Shown: positions 6,927 to 14,235 of the stretch, piece after piece
How positions within the stretch are numbered: the first letter of the stretch is position 1
How the letters are laid out: every line of letters begins with the position of its first letter
Assembly: GCA_964629885.1 (NCBI GenBank)
Contig: CAZVRJ010000046.1
Coordinates: 1 to 19,732 of the forward strand
DNA length: 19,732 nt
From: CAYWCV01 sp964629885
GTDB lineage: Bacteria; Bacteroidota; Rhodothermia; Balneolales; CAYWCV01
Reading direction: 5' to 3'
Position numbers and translations under genes: made by a program
The notes under the pieces: generated by a model
What the model saw: the letters and a program-made list of their open reading frames with translations, nothing else
Told to the model about the DNA's origin: nothing
Databases searched by the model: none

Positions 6927-9110
6927 TCAAATCATTGTCGCGATAACAAGTGCTACGATCGACATGAGCTTGAGGAGGATGTTAAGCGATGGTCCAGATG
7001 TATCCTTGAATGGATCACCAACGGTGTCGCCAACAACGGCTGCCTTGTGTGGATCAGATCCTTTGTAGTACATCTGGCCGTTGATTTCGACACCTTCTTC
7101 GAACATCTTCTTGGCATTATCCCAAGCGCCGCCGGCGTTGGACTGGAATATGGCCATCAGAACGCCCGATGCGGTAACACCGGCTAAAAGTCCGCCGAGC
7201 ATTTCGGCACCACCCGCAAAGCCTACAACAACAGGAGCCGCTACGGCCAACAGACCTGGGAGTACCATTTCCTTGATGGCGGCTTTGGTCGAAATCTCCA
7301 CGCATTTGCCGTATTCTGCAGTTCCTTCGGCAGCTTGGAACGTTGCAACATCAGCGCTAGACCACTCGCTCATTTCGGTTCCCTCATTCTTGCGCATAAC
7401 GGCAAGGGCTGCTTTGAGGGGAGGTATGGTTGCGAATTGACGGCGAACTTCTTGGATCATGGCCATAGCAGCGCGACCAACAGCGTTCATGGCCATGGCC
7501 GAGAACACAAACGGAAGCATGGCTCCGAGCATAAGGCCGGCCATAACGTGAGCCTTCGAAATATCAATGCTGCTGATTTGAGCGGCAGTCATGTAGGCAC
7601 CGAAGAGTGCTAGGGCTGTAAGTGCGGCCGATGCGATAGCGAAGCCTTTGCCGATAGCTGCAGTCGTGTTACCAACAGCGTCAAGCTTGTCGGTACGCTT
7701 GCGTACCTCTTTTGGCAGCTCAGCCATTTCGGCGATACCGCCTGCGTTGTCAGAAATTGGACCGTAGGCATCAACAGCGAGCTGGATGCCCAGGTTGGAA
7801 AGCATACCCACGGCAGCAATAGCGATACCATAAAGACCGGCCATCTCGAACGACAGGATGATAGCTGTTGCAATGATGAGAATTGGGATAGCCGTCGACA
7901 TCATACCAACGCCCAAACCGGAGATGATGTTCGTAGCCGAACCGGTTAGTGACTGGCGTGCAATATTGAGAACTGGTCTTTTGCCAGTACCAGTATAATA
8001 TTCGGTGACGATACCCACCAATAAACCAGAGACCAGACCGATGATGGTTGCAAAGAACACACCGTTAGCAGTGATGGTACGCTCAACACCGTAGAGGGTG
8101 TCGGTGAACGTCCATGAAGCAGGTAGCATCCATGTAATGATGAAGTACGACAAAACAATCATGATGCCGGATGAACCAAACTCACCAATATTGAGAGCTC
8201 TTTGTGGATCGCCGCCTTCTTTGACGCGAACAAAGAACGTGCCAACGATCGAGGTCAGGATCCCTGTGCCTGCCAATGCGAGTGGCAGAAGAACGGCCGA
8301 CAGCCCGCCAAATGCATCAATAAAGTTAGGGCTTGCCATAAATACGGCACCCAAAACCATCGTACCGATAATGGAGCCGACATACGATTCGAACAAGTCG
8401 GCGCCCATACCTGCTACGTCACCCACGTTGTCGCCTACGTTGTCGGCGATGGTGGCTGGATTGAGCGGGTGATCTTCAGGGATACCAGCTTCTACTTTGC
8501 CCACAAGGTCGGCGCCAACATCTGCTGCCTTGGTGTAAATACCGCCGCCCACACGAGCGAAAAGGGCGATTGACGATGCGCCAAACGAAAAGCCTGTAAT
8601 AACAGTGATGACTTTGTTAACTGATGCTGCATCACCTGTTCCGAACATGTTACCATAAATGATGAACAGGATGCTCAGACCAAGCACACCGAGACCTACA
8701 ACGCCCATACCCATGACGGAACCGCCGGCGAAAGCAATTTCAAGGGCTTGGCCTAGGCCGGTACGAGCTGCGTTTGTTGTGCGCACGTTGGCTTTGGTCG
8801 CTACTTTCATGCCGATGTATCCGGCAAGTGCAGAGCACAAGGCGCCAAAAATGAACGACACGGCCACGAATGGCGACGATACCGTAGGATCGGCAGATGC
8901 GCCAAGAAGTATGGCGACACTGACCACGAATATTGACAGCACACGGTATTCCGCTTTCAGGAATGCCATAGCACCTTCGGAGATGTAGTTGGCAATCTTG
9001 GCCATCTTCTCAGTGCCAACCTCTTTCTTGTCGATCCAATTGCTTCTCCACAGCGTGTAGAGCAGCGCGATCAGACCGGCTACCGGAAGTACGTAAATGA
9101 TTGTATGCAT
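6927..9110 (-). CDS. hppA: K+-stimulated membrane-bound pyrophosphatase, ion-pumping
   Basis: This 727-residue polytopic inner-membrane protein (about 16 helices) hydrolyses PPi and pumps Na+ and/or H+ out of the cell. Motifs in order: GADLVGKVE (199-207), the PPi/Mg2+ site DNVGDNVGDVAGMGADLFES (223-242) with gate Glu241, DAYGPISDNAGG (447-458) and GNTTAAIGKG (480-489). Ala484 in GNTTAA, with Gly487, marks the K+-dependent subfamily, since K+-independent enzymes have GNTTKA. Glu in DLFES is the arrangement seen in Na+-transporting and related K+-dependent H+ enzymes, so Na+ transport is likely but not proven. It is the last gene of the prs-rplY-pth-hppA run, 29 bp after pth, with no Shine-Dalgarno sequence (A-rich leader aatcaacaac). 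The 3' end carries a heptamer array and a terminator. Confidence 0.97.
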   Translation of the reverse strand: MHTIIYVLPVAGLIALLYTLWRSNWIDKKEVGTEKMAKIANYISEGAMAFLKAEYRVLSIFVVSVAILLGASADPTVSSPFVAVSFIFGALCSALAGYIGMKVATKANVRTTNAARTGLGQALEIAFAGGSVMGMGVVGLGVLGLSILFIIYGNMFGTGDAASVNKVITVITGFSFGASSIALFARVGGGIYTKAADVGADLVGKVEAGIPEDHPLNPATIADNVGDNVGDVAGMGADLFESYVGSIIGTMVLGAVFMASPNFIDAFGGLSAVLLPLALAGTGILTSIVGTFFVRVKEGGDPQRALNIGEFGSSGIMIVLSYFIITWMLPASWTFTDTLYGVERTITANGVFFATIIGLVSGLLVGIVTEYYTGTGKRPVLNIARQSLTGSATNIISGLGVGMMSTAIPILIIATAIILSFEMAGLYGIAIAAVGMLSNLGIQLAVDAYGPISDNAGGIAEMAELPKEVRKRTDKLDAVGNTTAAIGKGFAIASAALTALALFGAYMTAAQISSIDISKAHVMAGLMLGAMLPFVFSAMAMNAVGRAAMAMIQEVRRQFATIPPLKAALAVMRKNEGTEMSEWSSADVATFQAAEGTAEYGKCVEISTKAAIKEMVLPGLLAVAAPVVVGFAGGAEMLGGLLAGVTASGVLMAIFQSNAGGAWDNAKKMFEEGVEINGQMYYKGSDPHKAAVVGDTVGDPFKDTSGPSLNILLKLMSIVALVIATMI

Positions 9111-9139
9111 GTTGTTGATTTACAGGTTACAGTGAATAA

Positions 9140-9700
9140 CTAACGATTGAATCTGTTCATGGCAGCATCGATGCCCTCCCTCACAAAACAAAGGGCGGCT
9201 TCTGCTGCCTTTGGAATGAGCTCGTCTATAATTGGACGTTCATCCACACTAAATGGTGACAATACATAATCTGCCTGACGCCCCTTTGGAAAATCGTTAC
9301 CGATGCCAATGCGCATGCGTGGGAAATCGGATGTTCCTGCCCGCCCGATGATGTCAGCGAGGCCGTTGTGGCCACCGTCGCTGCCCGACTTCCGTATTCT
9401 GAGCTTGCCAGGAGCCAAATTTAAGTCGTCGGTAACCACCATGCAGTCGTGCGGAACGACACCAAAGATACGCAAAGCTTTTGAAACGGCCTGACCACTC
9501 AGATTCATGTAGGTAGTCGGTTTAAGCAGAATAAGGGTGTTGCCCTTGTGGCGGGTATTTGCCAGCAACCACGGTCCCCCTTTAGCCTCAAACGTTGCAC
9601 CGATCTCGCTTGCTATACGGTCTACTACTTCAAAACCGATGTTGTGTCTGGTTTTGTCGTACTCGCTTCCGGGGTTTCCAAGTCCAACGATCAGTGGCAT
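9140..9700 (-). CDS. pth: Peptidyl-tRNA hydrolase
   Basis: This 186-residue cytoplasmic enzyme cleaves the ester bond of peptidyl-tRNAs released from stalled ribosomes and so recycles tRNA. It opens with IVGLGNPGSEYDKTRHNIGF, containing Asn9 and the catalytic His19. It continues with the substrate-binding YMNLSG, then VTDDLNLAPGKLRIR with the Asp that orients His, and SDGGHNGL with the conserved Asn. The length is normal for the bacterial Pth family, and all catalytic residues expected are visible. It lies between rplY and hppA on the same strand, and rplY-pth adjacency after prs is a common bacterial order. No Shine-Dalgarno sequence precedes the ATG. A perfect hairpin sits in its upstream spacer. 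Confidence 0.97.
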   Translation of the reverse strand: MPLIVGLGNPGSEYDKTRHNIGFEVVDRIASEIGATFEAKGGPWLLANTRHKGNTLILLKPTTYMNLSGQAVSKALRIFGVVPHDCMVVTDDLNLAPGKLRIRKSGSDGGHNGLADIIGRAGTSDFPRMRIGIGNDFPKGRQADYVLSPFSVDERPIIDELIPKAAEAALCFVREGIDAAMNRFNR

Positions 9701-9719
9701 AGGGATTGCTGGAAACGAC

Positions 9720-9742
9720 GCGGGAGTCTGTTAAACTCCCGC
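9720..9742 (-). other. Stem-loop in the rplY-pth spacer
   Basis: GCGGGAGT and ACTCCCGC form a perfect 8-bp stem with a 7-nt loop, 14 bp after the rplY stop and 20 bp before the pth start. No T-run follows on the minus strand, so it is not a standard intrinsic terminator. It may be an RNA processing or stability element, or may attenuate pth and hppA expression. The role is inferred only. Confidence 0.6.
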
Positions 9743-9756
9743 ATCATCGATCCAAT

Positions 9757-10335
9757 TTATTTTTTGGCTTCTACCTTCTTGCCGCCACGAGGAGGCTTGA
9801 TGATAACAACGGTGCGCTCGGGCGATACCAGAGGAGATACACCAGAGAAATCTAGGTCCTTGATTCGCAACGTATCGTTGATGTTGAGCTTAGACACGTC
9901 GGCCCGAATGTGTGCCGGGATGTCTTTAGGCAAGCAACGTACATTTACCTTCTTGAGGTTGTGGTCGAGGCGTCCACCGGCCAGAACACCAGGGGCGCTG
10001 CCTGAAATACGGATAGGAAGCGAAATGGTAACAGGGTGCGACTCGCTATAGGCGTAAAAGTCGGCGTGAATCGGACGGTCTGTAACAGGGTGGAAATCCA
10101 CAGTTTTTACAATGGAGCTGTAGCTCTTGCCATCAATGTTCACATCAACGATTTGCGCGTCTTCAGCTTTTAGAAGGCGCTCAAGCTCAAGTTCAGGAAC
10201 TGAAAAATGGATATTCTCGGTCTGAGGGCCGTAGATGACCGCAGGGATTGTATTTGCAACGCGCATTTCGGCGGCGGCAGCTGGACCAGTCTCGCGTGCT
10301 ATTGCGTCGATGGTTACGTGGTTTGGCTTTTCCAT
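9757..10335 (-). CDS. rplY: 50S ribosomal protein L25/general stress protein Ctc
   Basis: This 192-residue protein is the long (CTC/TL5) form, with an N-terminal 5S-rRNA-binding barrel (about 1-95, including IPAVIYG and the later TVDFHPVTDRPIHADFYAY) and a C-terminal beta domain (about 96-180, including SLPIRISGSAPGVLAGGRLD and LNINDTLRIKDLDFSGV). The tail is Lys-rich (GGKKVEAKK). It binds 5S rRNA in the central protuberance of the large subunit. One oddity is that the segment ahead of IPAVIYG reads ETGPAAAAEMRVANT, where relatives usually carry several Lys/Arg (as in GKGASRRLR), so the rRNA-contacting basic patch looks weakened. It lies directly downstream of prs (21-bp gap) and upstream of pth. 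Confidence 0.95.
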   Translation of the reverse strand: MEKPNHVTIDAIARETGPAAAAEMRVANTIPAVIYGPQTENIHFSVPELELERLLKAEDAQIVDVNIDGKSYSSIVKTVDFHPVTDRPIHADFYAYSESHPVTISLPIRISGSAPGVLAGGRLDHNLKKVNVRCLPKDIPAHIRADVSKLNINDTLRIKDLDFSGVSPLVSPERTVVIIKPPRGGKKVEAKK

Positions 10336-10356
10336 AGTGGTGGGTTTCAGGAATGA

Positions 10357-11289
10357 TTAGTCGTCAAAAAGGCTGCTAATGGTGTCTTCAGTGTGGATGC
10401 GTCTAATGGCCTCCGCAAATATTTCTGCTACACTGAGCACCTTAAGTTTATGGGATGGCTTCTTCAGCGGAACCGTATCCGTGATAAGCATCATGTCGAT
10501 GGGTGAATCTTCGATACGCTGGTATGCCGGTCCGGAGAGAATGGGGTGCGAACAGGCTGCAACCACGCTCAGCGCGCCCTTTTCTTTCAAGGCGACGGCT
10601 GCGTTGGTAATGGTTCCTGCCGTGTCTATTAGGTCGTCGACCAAAAGGACGTTCTTGCCTTCAATCTCACCGATGATGTTCATGACTTCGGCCACATTCT
10701 GCTTCGGTCGGCGCTTGTCGACAAAGGCTAGGCCAGCTTGAAGACGCTTGGCATAGCTTCTCGCCATCTTGAGGCTGCCTACATCGGGCGCTACAACAAC
10801 AAGGTTGTCGATGGGATTCTGCTTGAAATACTCGGTAAAGATGCCGCTGGCGTAAATGTGGTCGAGCGGTATGTCGAAGAAACCCTGAATCTGCGGTGCG
10901 TGAAGATCCATAGTAAGGATTCTGTCAGCACCGGCCTCCGTAAGCAGATTTGCCATCAGTTTTGCCGCTATCGACACCCTAGGTTGATCCTTACGGTCTT
11001 GGCGGGCGTAACCAAAATACGGTATAACGGCGGTCATCCTATTTACAGATGCGCGTTTGGCGGCATCTAGCAACAGCAAAAGCTCCAGGATATTATCTCC
11101 TGGAGGCGGTGTGGACTGGATCACATAAACATCTTTCCCACGAATGCTCTCTTCGTACTTGACGTAGAGTTCGCCGTCGGAAAACTGCTTAATAGTGACC
11201 TCGCCCGTAGTCGTACCTAACTGCGATGCGATTGCCCGAGCTAGGGGGGCATTGCTGCGCCCGGCAAAAATCGCTATCGGATTGTCCAC
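10357..11289 (-). CDS. prs: Ribose-phosphate pyrophosphokinase (PRPP synthetase)
   Basis: This enzyme transfers pyrophosphate from ATP to ribose-5-phosphate, making PRPP for nucleotide, His, Trp and NAD synthesis. From the GTG at 11289 it is 310 residues, the usual class I length. Motifs: FAGRSNAPLA near the N-terminus, FSDGE (36-40), the ATP-binding flexible loop YARQDRK (94-100), DLHAPQIQGFF (128-138) with its metal-binding His, and the PRPP loop VDDLIDTAGT (217-226). A TTG at 11319 would add 10 residues, but it lies in the T-run of the tRNA-Gln terminator, so the GTG is preferred; this start is uncertain and no Shine-Dalgarno sequence helps. It heads the prs-rplY-pth-hppA run, with 21 bp to rplY. 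PPi released by PRPP users is the substrate of the HppA pump encoded downstream. Confidence 0.95.
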   Translation of the reverse strand: MDNPIAIFAGRSNAPLARAIASQLGTTTGEVTIKQFSDGELYVKYEESIRGKDVYVIQSTPPPGDNILELLLLLDAAKRASVNRMTAVIPYFGYARQDRKDQPRVSIAAKLMANLLTEAGADRILTMDLHAPQIQGFFDIPLDHIYASGIFTEYFKQNPIDNLVVVAPDVGSLKMARSYAKRLQAGLAFVDKRRPKQNVAEVMNIIGEIEGKNVLLVDDLIDTAGTITNAAVALKEKGALSVVAACSHPILSGPAYQRIEDSPIDMMLITDTVPLKKPSHKLKVLSVAEIFAEAIRRIHTEDTISSLFDD

Positions 11290-11317
11290 GGCTTTGAGTG
11301 AGGCTAGGGTGGAATAC

Positions 11318-11354
11318 AAAAAAAAGGATGGCTCTGATGAGATTCATCCTTTTT
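11318..11354 (-). terminator. Intrinsic terminator downstream of tRNA-Gln
   Basis: AAAAAGGATG (11321-11330) and CATCCTTTTT (11345-11354) form a stem around a 14-nt loop. On the minus strand it is followed by a run of eight T (11325-11318), and T residues also lie on the other side, so it may work in both directions. It starts 13 bp after the tRNA-Gln 3' end and directly precedes prs. Confidence 0.75.
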
Positions 11355-11366
11355 AGATGCTGAGAG

Positions 11367-11437
11367 TTGCCCGGGGAGGATTCGAACCCCCACTGACGGT
11401 ACCAAAAACCGCTGTCCTGCCTTTAGACGACCGGGCA
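11367..11437 (-). tRNA. tRNA-Gln (anticodon TTG)
   Basis: The minus strand folds into a full cloverleaf. The acceptor TGCCCGG pairs perfectly with CCGGGCA. The D-arm is GTCT-AAAGGCA-GGAC, and the anticodon stem GCGGT/ACCGT carries loop TTTTGGT, giving anticodon TTG (11405-11403), which reads CAA and CAG. The variable loop is CAGT, and the T-arm is GGGGG-TTCGAAT-CCTCC. The weak U1-A72 pair is a known glutaminyl-tRNA synthetase identity feature. The discriminator is A and the CCA end is not encoded. A promoter and a terminator flank it, so it is an independent unit. Confidence 0.95.
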
Positions 11438-11459
11438 GTCGTGATTCAACGACAGACTC

Positions 11460-11490
11460 CAAAGTTAAGCATAATGAGCATCGCTGTCAA
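11460..11490 (-). promoter_or_regulatory. Promoter of tRNA-Gln, Bacteroidota-like
   Basis: On the minus strand, TTGACA (11490-11485) is followed by 17 bp and then TAACTTTG (11467-11460). This matches both a consensus -35 box and the TAnnTTTG -7 element of the Bacteroidota primary sigma factor. The expected start of transcription, near 11453, lies about 16 nt before the tRNA 5' end. Confidence 0.75.
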
Positions 11491-11497
11491 GCCGTAC

Positions 11498-12574
11498 TTA
11501 GTTCATCATGCGAATTCCGACTTGGCAGGATCCACAATTGCGAGAAGTACAAAGATTTCGGTGCTGCCATGTCAGTGCTTTGCGATACTTGGTGGCAACC
11601 TGGTTGACCAAACCTCCGAATGCTTTCGATGCGTCGGGCGAAGGTGGCAACGCAGAATCATCCCATAGCTTTCGGATTCTGGTGGCAGTAGTCAAATCAC
11701 CTTGTAGTGTGGCATGAACCCAGAGGGCGGGAAGGAGTACAGTCGTGAAGATAACCTTGCCAGTATTGGTTTCGGCAACTGATCCGAAAAGTTGACGCAT
11801 CAGCTCGCTAGGTGTAGTAATGTGAAGTCTGGATGCAGGAAATGCCAGCAGAGTGGCTTGTAGTGCCCGTGCCTGCTTCATTCTATTGCCTGGCCTCGAC
11901 GCAGGTCGGCCGCTGTTTAGCCTCCATGCCATCATCGGAAGTTGCCGTGTGGGTGCATCCCACAATAGTGTCGCAGCCTCTGTCATGGTTTCGCGGTTGG
12001 CCGGAGCGCCCAGCACGGAGCAGCTGCGAATGAAAATGGCCCTAAGCGTTTCAATTGTAGGGTCGTTGCTGCTTCTGAGCAGTAACAGGTGCCTTTCGAC
12101 AAGCTCCTCGAAATAGTTGGATGAGGCTGCTTCGAGTTGTGTGATAAGGACATCAAAGTTGGATTGTATCACGTTGCTGCATGCCAACGACTGACCCCGA
12201 ATGCTTTCGGCTGGCAACCATGAAGGCATCAGGCGTTCGAGACCAATGTGGGGGATACGGGTGCCGTCGGCGCGCACAATGGCGCGCTTAGCCGGCATGG
12301 GTGATGCATGCAGAACCACGCAATTGTAGGCGGAGTCGAGATGGTGCCCGTGCGAGTACCAATCTGTGGGTCTGAGATGTAGTTCTATGCCACCTCGGAA
12401 AAGCTTCCCGTCGATCAGGACTTTGGCATCAAGGAAGTCGGGACCACCCAAGTGGTTCCAACTTCCTGCATCAATAATATCGATGGTTTGCCCCATGTCG
12501 CTTCGGAGGCTGGTTAGCCGCATCGAAGCACTGCTCCATGCCTGCTGAAATGCATGCTCGGAATACCCTATCAT
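11498..12574 (-). CDS. DUF2851 family protein
   Basis: This 358-residue protein shows the family's conserved blocks: SWNHLGGPDFLDAKVLIDG (about 38-56), GGIELHLRPTDWYSHGHHLD (61-80) and SAYNCVVLHA (81-90), plus the C-terminal Cys cluster C342-x4-C347-x2-C350 in the tail LCTSRNCGSCQVG. The family is common in Bacteroidota and has no established function. The clustered acidic and His residues and the Cys motif suggest metal binding or a nuclease-like site, but this is inference only. No signal peptide is seen, so it is probably cytoplasmic. It lies 21 bp downstream of the YtxH-type gene on the same strand, and its stop is 8 bp from the tRNA-Gln promoter. Confidence 0.85.
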   Translation of the reverse strand: MIGYSEHAFQQAWSSASMRLTSLRSDMGQTIDIIDAGSWNHLGGPDFLDAKVLIDGKLFRGGIELHLRPTDWYSHGHHLDSAYNCVVLHASPMPAKRAIVRADGTRIPHIGLERLMPSWLPAESIRGQSLACSNVIQSNFDVLITQLEAASSNYFEELVERHLLLLRSSNDPTIETLRAIFIRSCSVLGAPANRETMTEAATLLWDAPTRQLPMMAWRLNSGRPASRPGNRMKQARALQATLLAFPASRLHITTPSELMRQLFGSVAETNTGKVIFTTVLLPALWVHATLQGDLTTATRIRKLWDDSALPPSPDASKAFGGLVNQVATKYRKALTWQHRNLCTSRNCGSCQVGIRMMN

Positions 12575-12595
12575 GGTCGATTTGTGGTTAGGCCC

Positions 12596-12907
12596 CTACT
12601 TCTCGATCAGATCCTTTTCCTCGAGCTGTATACCGTCGGTTGCTGAATAGAGGTTTGGTACTGTTTTTTCAATGCCTCTCTTCACTTTGCTGCGAAGATC
12701 ATTGAGCTCAGTGCGAGCGCGGAACACAGATTTTTGGCCTGTCTCACTTACCCAATCTCCAAGGCCTGATACTTGGTCGTTGATCCAATCGCGGTTCTCG
12801 CGTCCCGACTTCGGGGCGAACAACATACCTACCGCTAAACCGGCTGTGAATGAAAGTATGGTGACTGCGGCTATTTCGAATATTTTGTTGTTGTCGTCGT
12901 TTCGCAT
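12596..12907 (-). CDS. YtxH-domain small membrane protein
   Basis: This 103-residue protein has one transmembrane segment (about 12-32, IAAVTILSFTAGLAVGMLFA) followed at once by APKSGRENRDW, the hallmark of YtxH-type proteins (GLLFAPKSGxETR). An amphipathic, charged helical tail follows (about 45-90) that could form a coiled coil. Relatives are small stress-associated envelope proteins of unclear mechanism. It is one of the few genes here with a Shine-Dalgarno-like site (gagga at 12918-12914, 6 bp before the ATG). It precedes the DUF2851 gene and is divergent from the FN3-like gene. The 259-bp divergent spacer (12908-13166) shows no convincing promoter or RNA gene to me. Confidence 0.82.
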   Translation of the reverse strand: MRNDDNNKIFEIAAVTILSFTAGLAVGMLFAPKSGRENRDWINDQVSGLGDWVSETGQKSVFRARTELNDLRSKVKRGIEKTVPNLYSATDGIQLEEKDLIEK

Positions 12908-13166
12908 GATATGTCCTCAGTTGTTGTTTCGGTTCTGTGGACCAAGGCGACAATCGCAACATGAGGCCCACGTTTGTTAATACTTTCGTAACAGATAAAC
13001 GTTTCGGCAAGCGTTAGATTATACCTATGCTTCGAAACTTTATTTCAGTTTGGTCGTTCAAGTGTATATCAAGATGCACCGCTTCTGGGTGCGCTTCTGT
13101 TGCTTGTAAGGAATATAACTTTTTCCTATCTTAACTCATTGCATGCAAAGCACGCAACCCCACGCC

Positions 13167-13604
13167 ATGAGGATATTTTACATCTTACTTTTATCGGTTA
13201 CGACTCTGGCACTGACTGCTTACTCTAGCTTCAAGCTTGATTCGTTCTCAGCTGAAATCTCGGCCGACAATCGTACGGCCATTAGGCTCACGTGGGAAGT
13301 AACTGCCGACCAAGACGTTGCCTCTTATATCATCCTTCGCCAGTCTGCCGACCAGTCCACCCGCAAGCAGGTGCATGAAGCCGAAACCAGACCAGGAAGT
13401 GAGCCTCGTAAGAAGTATACGTTCGACGACAATACGTTGTACAAGAACGGTAGCGAAAACGGGCAGCAGGTCACCTATTTCATCCAAGTGAAGATGAAGG
13501 GCAGCGGTCAGATAATCGAGCCCATGAACAACCAGGCCAAGCTTACATACACTTCGACCACGGTTCGCAGAACCTGGGGAAGCATCAAGGCTATGTTCCA
13601 ATAG
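13167..13604 (+). CDS. Small exported protein with a fibronectin type III-like domain
   Basis: The ATG at 13167 is chosen because it begins MRIFYILLLSVTTLALTAYSS, a signal peptide; an ATG at 13143 would add 8 polar residues before it. The mature part of the 145-residue protein is one beta-sandwich-like domain: FSAEISADNRTAIRLTWEVT, DVASYIILRQSAD, YTFDDNTLY, then QVTYFIQVKM, which follows the FN3 strand pattern (W on strand B, Y-x-I on strand C, TYFIQV on strand F). There is no lipobox Cys. A positively charged tail (TTVRRTWGSIKAMFQ) ends the protein. The partner and role are unknown. It is followed after 3 bp by the PyrR-like gene, implying coupled translation. Confidence 0.65.
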   Translation: MRIFYILLLSVTTLALTAYSSFKLDSFSAEISADNRTAIRLTWEVTADQDVASYIILRQSADQSTRKQVHEAETRPGSEPRKKYTFDDNTLYKNGSENGQQVTYFIQVKMKGSGQIIEPMNNQAKLTYTSTTVRRTWGSIKAMFQ

Positions 13605-13607
13605 GGC

Positions 13608-14144
13608 ATGAGTGCCCCAATGCAGCGTCGTCATGTAGTCCTAATGGACGCAAACCGCATTCAGCGTAGTATCCAACGCATGGCGTTCAGCTTGGCCGAA
13701 GAGTTCCACGAGAACAGAGTCGTTCTGTTGGGTATCAATGACAGGGGATTTGCAGTGGCCTCTAGAATGTGCCATGTACTCACATCCATTTTGCCAAACA
13801 GCTGTGAACTAGCCCGGATTGTGCTCGATAAAGGTGCTCCTACAATTGACGACCCAGACGTCGATTTCAATAACAAGACGGTAATCATCGTCGACGATGT
13901 GATATTCAGCGGGCGAACCATGCAACAGGCAGTCACATTCGTGATGCAAGCAAGCTCGCCCGATATCATTCGATGTGTGGCTCTTGTCGACCGAGGACAT
14001 AGAAAATTTCCTGTTGAACCTCAGTTTTGGGGTCTGGAATGCCCTACCAAGCTGATGGAGCATGTTCATGTCGATCTGATTCCAGATGCAAAATTAGATC
14101 AAGTAATCCTTTTTCAAGACACCGAACACTATCTGCCGCAATAA
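13608..14144 (+). CDS. pyrR: PyrR-type phosphoribosyltransferase
   Basis: This 178-residue cytoplasmic protein has a type I phosphoribosyltransferase fold. Signatures are LGINDRGFAVASRM (41-54), the PRPP-binding loop VIIVDDVIFSGRT (92-104), and LVDRGHRKFPVEPQFWG (126-142), the last closely matching PyrR (LVDRGHRELPI...). PyrR proteins bind pyr mRNA with UMP or UTP and often also have uracil phosphoribosyltransferase activity. No pyr biosynthetic gene or PyrR-binding leader is seen here, so the regulatory role is unproven and a plain phosphoribosyltransferase remains possible. It starts 3 bp after the FN3-like gene. The 91 bp after it contain no clear terminator. Confidence 0.8.
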   Translation: MSAPMQRRHVVLMDANRIQRSIQRMAFSLAEEFHENRVVLLGINDRGFAVASRMCHVLTSILPNSCELARIVLDKGAPTIDDPDVDFNNKTVIIVDDVIFSGRTMQQAVTFVMQASSPDIIRCVALVDRGHRKFPVEPQFWGLECPTKLMEHVHVDLIPDAKLDQVILFQDTEHYLPQ

Positions 14145-14235
14145 ATCGTTCGGCTTATTGACGGTTAATCGGTAACTTGGGGCGCCCGCGAGCAATAACG
14201 TCTCATGAGTTCATGCGGCCAAGAGTATCTGGATT

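Noticed and set aside
8098..8573. Open frames of about 120 codons opposite hppA
   Set aside because: They are antisense shadows of a highly conserved gene, with low-complexity Pro/Thr/Ala composition and no initiation signals.
9720..9742. Intrinsic terminator between rplY and pth
   Set aside because: The stem is perfect but no T-run follows on the transcribed strand, so it is listed only as a stem-loop.
11357..11668. Plus-strand open frame of 103 codons crossing the tRNA region
   Set aside because: It overlaps tRNA-Gln, its promoter and the DUF2851 gene on the other strand, and has no recognisable protein features.
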